Of a stretch of DNA of 7,389 nt, positions 1-4,464 are shown piece after piece. Each line of letters starts with the position of its first letter. The first letter of the stretch is position 1. Where the stretch lies: the NCBI GenBank assembly GCA_021604265.1, contig BQIY01000100.1, forward strand, positions 1-7,389. The letters are read 5' to 3'. Below the pieces are notes generated by a model, which was not told where the DNA came from, ran no database searches, and worked only from the letters and a program-made list of their open reading frames with translations. The translations under genes were made by a program, and so were the position numbers. This DNA is from Nitrospirales bacterium (GTDB lineage: Bacteria; Nitrospirota; Nitrospiria; Nitrospirales; UBA8639).

Positions 1-232
1 CATCCAACGGGAGAATCGAACCAATATCCGCAAAATAATCCACGATCGCGACTTCATAGGTCTTCACGGCCCCGGCAACGGCATTCGCGTTGGACTCTGC
101 CATGATCTCAAACACTTTAGGGAGCAAGAGCGCTACGAGTATGGCAATCACTGACAAGACCCCGATCATTTCAATCAATGTAAAACCGGTATCAGTACGC
201 AAATGACCTATCGTGTCCACTTTATCTTTCAT
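1..232 (-). CDS. Type IV pilin / type II secretion pseudopilin-like prepilin (C-terminus cut by window edge)
   Basis: This is the first 77 residues of a prepilin; the rest lies beyond position 1. The sequence shows a 16-residue charged leader ending in Gly, then the classic prepilin-peptidase site and N-methylation motif G^FTLIEMIGVL, followed by a hydrophobic helix to about residue 38 (VIAILVALLLP). Glu is present at mature position 5, as in major pilins and most pseudopilins. After the helix comes an Ala-rich amphipathic stretch (ESNANAVAGAVKTYEVAI), the usual continuation of the alpha-1 spine. By family knowledge, such proteins are cleaved and methylated by PilD/GspO and assembled into a filament across the periplasm. 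The ATG at 232-230 is the first Met in the frame and gives a leader of normal size; no good ribosome site precedes it. It lies 112 bp downstream of the large prepilin on the same strand, so the two are probably co-expressed. Whether it is a pilin or a pseudopilin cannot be told from this fragment. Confidence 0.9.
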   Translation of the reverse strand, partial: MKDKVDTIGHLRTDTGFTLIEMIGVLSVIAILVALLLPKVFEIMAESNANAVAGAVKTYEVAIVDYFADIGSILPLD

Positions 233-322
233 CTTAAAATAAACATGGAAAAAGACGATGGATGTTGTTCGGAAGACGTATCTCGTCAGAAACCTACAGG
301 CTCTTGCTCTTTATACGAAATA

Positions 323-336
323 CGAGCGACGAGCGA
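323..336. repeat. Tandem 7-bp repeat (cgagcga x2) between the two prepilin genes
   Basis: Two adjacent copies of cgagcga lie in the 112-bp spacer just after the stop codon of the large prepilin. On the coding strand the spacer also holds a TATAAA-like hexamer about 15 bp further on, but no convincing -35 box at the right distance. No hairpin with a T-run was seen, so readthrough from the large prepilin into the small one is the simpler view. Confidence 0.35.
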
Positions 337-344
337 CGGATTCC

Positions 345-2597
345 TCATGGTGCCAGGATTAGACTTCCGCGAACATCGTCGATGCCAGCGTCCAGTTTGC
401 TACCACCTGCTTCTTTTCTGCCAAGCAGGAGCAGCTCAATGCTTCGAGTCCCAGTCGGAACAGGGACATCGTTAATGGAAAGTTGATCCCACGTTTCAGT
501 GGTGTTTGCCCACACACTGTCATAGGACACGCCAATTGGCGATCCGCCCGACACAGCGTTATAGAACGTGATACGTAATTTGGCTTTGTCGTCACAACAG
601 CCCCCTGGCGTCTCACCATGTCCAAATCCTGAAAAACTGGTCCTGGCCTTCCCTGCGTCAATTTCTGTGACATAGGCGGCCACGTCCAATCGCTGATACA
701 CACCCAATTCATGCTCACTGACTCCCGTTACAGCATCGTCGGCTCTGGCATCACCAAAATATGTTCCACCATGCGGGTACGACATCGCGCCGGTTGAGGT
801 TCTGGCACCCCATCCATTGTGGCCGCCATTTCCCGTCAGATCGCCTGTTTTCGTCCAGCCTGTCAGGTCGCCCGTTTCAAACCCGGGATTGGTAATCGGC
901 AAAGCCACGATGGTCGAAGGACTGCCTTTGATCATGATCGCATCCGTGCCTTCACTGACAGTCGTTAACCCCACATCAGCGCCATCAAAAACAGTGGAGG
1001 CGGTGCCCACGGTATTACTCCCCACACTGGTAAAATCGAAATGAACAATATCGGTCACATCTACGTTGATCCCGTTGTCACCCAAATCAGAATCTCCGAA
1101 TTCAAAGGATGCCAAAATTTGACCAGCGTGCAAGGTGATATCCCCAAGAGCCGTATCTTCTTCAATGAGCTCGAGACCTTCAAACTCTTCACTAATTCGA
1201 ATATCGCTTCCGTCAATTAATCGACTGACTGCACCAGACGTCGTGGATCCCAACGATGTCGGCTCGAATCGATGTACATCCTCGTCGTCATAGTAAAGCA
1301 GAAGGTCGCCTTGAAGGAGTACGTGTCCCGCAACGGTGGTATTCATTTCCACGAATGTGAACGCCTCGATGTCGTCTGTAATACCAACATCTGCGGCATC
1401 CATAAACATAAAAAAGGTGCCGGAAGAATAATCATCTAAAGATACCGGTCGAAAGATAAATATATCTTCATCCCGGACATATAATGAGTTTAGGCTCGTC
1501 ACCGTCTCATTCGCTTCAGTGGACAGCAAGAGATCTCCTTCATTCAAGGTCACGCCGCCAACGGTCATAGCCGCATTGACATAATGAGCCGCATCGACAT
1601 CCGCTGAGCCCGTGAAATCATCCAAATCCATGATCAACGCAAAGATCCCTGAGGTTTGCCCGGTTGGACCTGTTTCATAAGTCAAGTTTGGATTATCAAA
1701 AGACACAATTTGAGAATCCGTCCATGAATCTAAGCCCGGCGCATCACTCGTTGTCCCCTGAGTTGAAAGCCAGAGCACGATCGGGGAAGAGCAGGGAGAA
1801 GCTGGGACCACGCGCCATTGGAACCCCGCTTCACAAAGGGGATCAAACTGATACGACACATTTCCTGTGAGGACAAACTGTAACTCTGGCGTACCATAGG
1901 TATCGGCTTCGTCGAGCGAGAGCATCGTTCCAGGCAAATGATACCGCGTGTAGTCGGCCAGAAGACCTCCTCCCGAATTCGTGGTCGTCCCGTCAAGCTG
2001 AAAGCTGCCCCCGTCTTCCGTGGCCGTCAAATTGACCCTTAGAAACGTATTCGCGAGATTGCCATGATAAATGTGCAGATCTGACGTGCTGGCATCAGCA
2101 TCTTTGTCTTTGTCTTTGTCATCATCTAGGTCAGCTGCCGTCTCCCACCAACTTTCAAACTCCGCCGCATTGGTAATCGTCGGATTCACGTCCACTCCTC
2201 GATCCGAGATCAACAGAAACCGCGCATCAACAAGTTCAGCCTCGGTCAGCCCAGTACCATTGCTGAATCCACTCATATTCGGATGCAAGGCATAATACCG
2301 GGGAAACAGACGGTCGTTCCGCTGGAGTTGCCCCGAGTCTAACGGTGAGTATCCAGCGTGACTTGCAAGGGAGGAAGCCCAGGTCCGTGTACTCCGAAGA
2401 TACGTCTCTGAACTCTTCCCAATGGATGCCAGAATGTCCATCTCTGCTTCATTCGCCTGTGTATTCACACTTGTCACCATATTGGGCACCAGCACCGTCG
2501 CCATAATCACGATGATTGCCAAGACCCCCATCATCGCGATGAGGGCAAATCCGGATTCTTTTGATTGAGGAGTTCCCGTCCAAGCTGTATTCTTCAT
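345..2597 (-). CDS. Large prepilin-like protein (750 aa) with internal repeats and C-terminal galactose-binding-like domain; probable tip/adhesive minor pilin
   Basis: The N-terminus is a prepilin: a 16-residue leader MKNTAWTGTPQSKESG, then FALIAMMGVLAIIVIMATVL, a helix matching that of the small prepilin next door. Mature position 5 is Ala instead of Glu, as in GspK-type tip pseudopilins, which also lack Glu5. The body is far larger than a normal pilin. Residues about 156-168 are Asp/Lys-rich (DLDDDKDKDKDAD), possibly Ca-binding. Cys255 and Cys269 could form a disulfide. Residues about 316-558 hold three and a half repeats with an SGxxxxxxDxxDVGI/L ... GDLLL ... DxxxFxPxSLG pattern. Residues about 570-750 begin NPGFETGDLTGW and end with VPTGTRSIELLLL and DDVRGSL, a pattern I know from secreted galactose-binding-like jelly-roll domains. 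ATG 2597 was chosen because its leader equals that of the neighbour; an ATG at 2633 and a GTG at 2666 would lengthen the leader. No strong ribosome site is seen. The adhesive role is inference. Confidence 0.85.
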   Translation of the reverse strand: MKNTAWTGTPQSKESGFALIAMMGVLAIIVIMATVLVPNMVTSVNTQANEAEMDILASIGKSSETYLRSTRTWASSLASHAGYSPLDSGQLQRNDRLFPRYYALHPNMSGFSNGTGLTEAELVDARFLLISDRGVDVNPTITNAAEFESWWETAADLDDDKDKDKDADASTSDLHIYHGNLANTFLRVNLTATEDGGSFQLDGTTTNSGGGLLADYTRYHLPGTMLSLDEADTYGTPELQFVLTGNVSYQFDPLCEAGFQWRVVPASPCSSPIVLWLSTQGTTSDAPGLDSWTDSQIVSFDNPNLTYETGPTGQTSGIFALIMDLDDFTGSADVDAAHYVNAAMTVGGVTLNEGDLLLSTEANETVTSLNSLYVRDEDIFIFRPVSLDDYSSGTFFMFMDAADVGITDDIEAFTFVEMNTTVAGHVLLQGDLLLYYDDEDVHRFEPTSLGSTTSGAVSRLIDGSDIRISEEFEGLELIEEDTALGDITLHAGQILASFEFGDSDLGDNGINVDVTDIVHFDFTSVGSNTVGTASTVFDGADVGLTTVSEGTDAIMIKGSPSTIVALPITNPGFETGDLTGWTKTGDLTGNGGHNGWGARTSTGAMSYPHGGTYFGDARADDAVTGVSEHELGVYQRLDVAAYVTEIDAGKARTSFSGFGHGETPGGCCDDKAKLRITFYNAVSGGSPIGVSYDSVWANTTETWDQLSINDVPVPTGTRSIELLLLGRKEAGGSKLDAGIDDVRGSLILAP
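348..893 (-). other. Region encoding C-terminal galactose-binding-like (jelly-roll) domain of the large prepilin
   Basis: This is roughly the last 182 residues. Visible landmarks in order are NPGFETGDLTGW, VYQRLDVAAYVTEIDAGKA, a GGCCDD vicinal cysteine pair, LRITFYNA, VPTGTRSIELLLLGR and LDAGIDDVRGSL. This order (NPGFE-x-G start, middle IDAG, then P-x-GTRS and a final D-D/N strand) is familiar from secreted carbohydrate- or matrix-binding modules in bacterial exoproteins. Ligand specificity cannot be read from the sequence. The family assignment is from memory of the pattern, not from a search. Confidence 0.6.
924..1652 (-). repeat. Protein-level tandem repeats (about 3.5 units of 62-76 aa) inside the large prepilin
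   Basis: In the 750-aa numbering, unit 1 spans about 316-391, unit 2 about 392-453, unit 3 about 454-529, and a half unit about 530-558. Matching positions include the start (SGIFALIMDLDD / SGTFFMFMDAADVGI / SGAVSRLIDGSDIRI / VGTASTVFDGADVGL), the middle (NEGDLLLS / LQGDLLLY / HAGQILAS) and the end (DIFIFRPVSL / DVHRFEPTSLG / DIVHFDFTSVG). The DNA copies have diverged, so this is an old duplication under protein selection and not a recent DNA repeat. The strand pattern suggests a beta-rich fold such as propeller-like blades, but that is inference. Confidence 0.75.
2101..2118. repeat. Hexanucleotide tandem repeat (tctttg x3) within the large prepilin gene
   Basis: Three perfect tctttg copies, flanked by one further partial copy, encode the alternating Asp-Lys stretch DKDKDK on the minus strand. 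The period is a multiple of three, so slippage would add or remove DK pairs without breaking the frame. The acidic run resembles short Ca-binding linkers of the DxDxD type, although Lys occupies alternate positions. Confidence 0.7.
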
Positions 2598-3047
2598 CGT
2601 TGATCTATCTGTCGATCGTCGCTCGAATCTCATCCAAGAAATACGTCTCGCTCTATTTTGATACACAACGATTCACGCTTGCCTCTTGTCTCGACAGCGG
2701 CGCACAGGCATGAACGACTATCAATAAGTCCCAGGTGTGACCTTGCCGACGATCGTTGTGTGAGCCTGCATAACCTCAACAAGTAACTGACGTTCAACGC
2801 GGATCTGCTCCTGAGGTGCCGACTTGAGATCGCCAAGCCCGTGCGATGACTCACTCAAACATGTGAAAGTTATTTGGAATGGCTATAGCGACATTTGCTC
2901 CTCAAAACACCCAACGTGCTTTAAAAACAGAGTCTTGTAGTGTTTATCGGTATTTTAGAGGGGATTCTTGATGAAATACGGCTTTCTAAGGAATAAAACG
3001 AAACACTCAGACATGCCGCAGAGAGGAAAACATCGGTCATTACTCGG
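2598..3047 (-). other. 450-bp gap between the TPR gene and the large prepilin gene
   Basis: This gap must hold the end of the right-hand operon and the expression signals of the prepilin pair. I found no stable GC hairpin followed by a T-run, no convincing -35/-10 pair and no sigma-54 type GG-N10-GC element on the minus strand, although weak sites are possible. A GAGGAG ribosome-site-like hexamer at 2903-2898 is followed only three bases later by an ATG whose frame stops after three codons. The stretch from about 2894 to 2721 has coding character and is listed separately. No tRNA or recognised RNA family was seen. Confidence 0.5.
2721..2894 (-). pseudogene. Possible small or decayed coding segment upstream of the large prepilin
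   Basis: From about 2858 to the TGA at 2723-2721 the minus strand reads 45 residues with a protein-like, charged and helical composition, for example LGDLKSAPQEQIRVERQLL followed by VEVMQAHTTIVGKVTPGTY. The only start-like codon in this run is a TTG at 2858, with no ribosome site. An ATG at 2894 sits in the same frame right after GAGGAG, but an amber TAG at 2885-2883 interrupts after three codons. The neighbouring frame reads GANVAIAIPNNFHMFE up to a TGA at about 2853-2851, so a single-base shift near there would join the two pieces. This could be a frameshifted remnant, a real small protein with an odd start, or chance. I do not recognise a family. Confidence 0.25.
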
Positions 3048-3677
3048 CTAACGAATGGTTTGCCGCAAAGCAGGACTCTGCTCGAGATGTGAGGATGGTA
3101 GTTGGCCGGATAAGTCAATACGACTGAGTTCCTGTTTTAACGTTCGTAGCCCACCTCGATAACGCCGATACGTTCTCCATGCCTTTTGGTTATATTTCGC
3201 TCGGATTTCCGGCGCATACCGCGGTATGTACTTATCGAGGCGGCCTTCAAAATAATCCACGCCCTGCTGGAGAATACGTCGAGCCTCGTCTCTCTGCATC
3301 ATGGCATTCAAAAGTGCAGCAACCTTGACATAGACATCAGCATCAGTCTGGTCAAACTCGAGAAATCGAGTAAACTGCTGCAAGGCTCGCTCAGGTTGTT
3401 GCGTCTTCACGTAATATTCTCCCAGCCAATAGACCGCCTCACTGTTTGGATCGATGGTGATTGACTCATTCAAAAGCCGCTCAGCATCATCCATTGGTTG
3501 ATCTGTGCGAATCATGTGTTTGGCATCGCGATATTTGACACGCTCTACCGGAGAGCTGATACTCCCATCCAAATACCCGGGCAACGCATCTATGGCCCAG
3601 CGCAACTCGGGCCAACAGACAATCGCCACCAAGACGATCGCTGAGTACAGGAGAACATTAATTCGAAAGAGGTTCAT
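3048..3677 (-). CDS. Small membrane-anchored TPR protein (209 aa)
   Basis: The protein begins MNLFRINVLLYSAIVLVAIV, one hydrophobic segment at about residues 7-25, and is otherwise soluble. Residues about 48-147 contain about three TPR-like helical hairpins. The clearest is YWLGEYYVKTQQPERALQQF (about 83-102) with a typical G/A spacing, preceded by a D-P turn (ITIDPNSEAV) and followed by DADVYVKVAALLNAMMQRDE. The C-terminus is basic and Arg/Tyr-rich (WRTYRRYRGGLRTLKQELSR), then Ser/Gln-rich. TPRs mediate protein-protein contacts, so it may scaffold the membrane enzymes encoded upstream. The ATG at 3677 lies inside the end of the decarboxylase gene (20-bp overlap), which points to translational coupling; a GGAGG further upstream is about 20 bases away, too far to be its ribosome site. 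In-frame starts at 3704 and 3719 (TTG) would add 9 or 14 residues. It is the last gene of the apparent operon. No specific family was recognised. Confidence 0.8.
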   Translation of the reverse strand: MNLFRINVLLYSAIVLVAIVCWPELRWAIDALPGYLDGSISSPVERVKYRDAKHMIRTDQPMDDAERLLNESITIDPNSEAVYWLGEYYVKTQQPERALQQFTRFLEFDQTDADVYVKVAALLNAMMQRDEARRILQQGVDYFEGRLDKYIPRYAPEIRAKYNQKAWRTYRRYRGGLRTLKQELSRIDLSGQLPSSHLEQSPALRQTIR

Positions 3678-4464
3678 ACATCGCCACAACGGTTTCGCCT
3701 CCATACACGTAATCGCCAACAGAAACCGTGATCGTCATGCCAGGCGTTTCCTCGATGAAAAGATCGGTTTGTGAACCCCAACTGATAAGCCCGATTTTCT
3801 GACCTCTCGTTACGGATTCTCCCTCACCGACCCACGTCAAAATCTTCCCGACATAGAAGTCAGCAATCCGGACAATATACAAAGACGCGCCGCGTTCATC
3901 TTCCACGACAATCGTTTCACGCGCGCTTTTCAGCACGTAGTCGGCTTCATCCATAAAACCAAAAGGCTCAAGACCCAAAGCCTTTCGAAGGGAAACTAGG
4001 CCAGGAATCATTTGCGTTAGAATGATCTTAGTTTCGGCGCCAGTCATATTCATGTGTGGACCATTGAAGATCATCTGTCGTGTAACGGTCCCATGATTAG
4101 GCATCCGGTTTATGTGCACTCCTTGCGTATTCATGTAAATACCGATTAAGTACCCCGCATTGAATGGCCGAGCAGGCGTTCCCTTGAGGTGCTCAATCAT
4201 TGGCACCGGCACTCCTTTTTTGATAACTTCTGGAATGATACCGTCTTGGATCTTCCTGACATACAGAATCGTCCCGTCAGCCGGAGAGACAATCACGTTG
4301 CCTTCCGGAATCTGACGCTCCGGATCCTTCACCAACGCATGATACATGTAGTCAGTGACGACTGTGAGGCGCAGGAGGGCGGCGATACTGCCCAATATCA
4401 GCAATGCGAGTGCGAATAGGACGTAGCCCGAAAACGTCCGAAAGGTCTGTTTGCGTTCGATCAT
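3658..4464 (-). CDS. psd: Phosphatidylserine decarboxylase family protein, membrane-anchored (268 aa)
   Basis: Members of this family self-cleave to form a pyruvoyl group and decarboxylate phosphatidylserine to phosphatidylethanolamine at the inner membrane. Visible in order: a hydrophobic anchor at about 12-34; VSPADG at 59-64, with Asp63 matching the conserved Asp of the self-processing site; GVHINRMPNHG at 115-125, matching the H-x-N-R-x-P element of short-form and archaetidylserine-type enzymes; RIADFYVGKI at about 199-208; and SWGSQTDLF at 228-236, where cleavage is expected between Gly230 and Ser231, leaving a pyruvoyl chain of about 38 residues. The length suits the family. The ATG at 4464 shares one base with the stop codon of the preceding gene (TAATG), with GAGG ten bases upstream. 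Against the long-form HRVH motif, Arg replaces the second His. The family assignment is solid. The substrate is less sure, because the context is an unusual membrane transferase operon; an archaetidylserine- or other serine-lipid-like substrate is possible. Confidence 0.88.
   Translation of the reverse strand: MIERKQTFRTFSGYVLFALALLILGSIAALLRLTVVTDYMYHALVKDPERQIPEGNVIVSPADGTILYVRKIQDGIIPEVIKKGVPVPMIEHLKGTPARPFNAGYLIGIYMNTQGVHINRMPNHGTVTRQMIFNGPHMNMTGAETKIILTQMIPGLVSLRKALGLEPFGFMDEADYVLKSARETIVVEDERGASLYIVRIADFYVGKILTWVGEGESVTRGQKIGLISWGSQTDLFIEETPGMTITVSVGDYVYGGETVVAMYEPLSN

Noticed and set aside
203..486. Two plus-strand frames of 74-90 codons antisense to the prepilin junction
   Set aside because: They are antisense to coding sequence on the other strand, have no ribosome site and read as Arg/Ser/Cys-rich shadow translations.
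2598..2666. Upstream starts (ATG 2633, GTG 2666) for the large prepilin
   Set aside because: They would give leaders of 28 or 39 residues. ATG 2597 gives a 16-residue leader identical in length to that of the neighbouring prepilin.
2630..2854. A 74-codon minus-strand frame with Ser/Arg/Leu-rich translation
   Set aside because: It overlaps the start of the large prepilin in another frame, has a low-complexity Ser/Arg composition typical of an out-of-frame reading, and has no motif. The adjacent frame at 2721-2858 reads better.
2885..3047. A rho-independent terminator after the TPR gene
   Set aside because: I looked for a GC-rich inverted repeat followed by a T-run on the minus strand and found only four-base stems. 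Not supportable.
2921..3118. A 65-codon minus-strand frame running from the TPR gene end into the spacer
   Set aside because: It begins inside the TPR gene in a different frame, is rich in Ser, Ile and Cys, and has no ribosome site or recognisable pattern.
3678..3719. Upstream starts (ATG 3704, TTG 3719) for the TPR protein
   Set aside because: They only deepen the overlap with the decarboxylase and put extra residues before a natural membrane anchor. ATG 3677 is simpler, though 3704 cannot be excluded.
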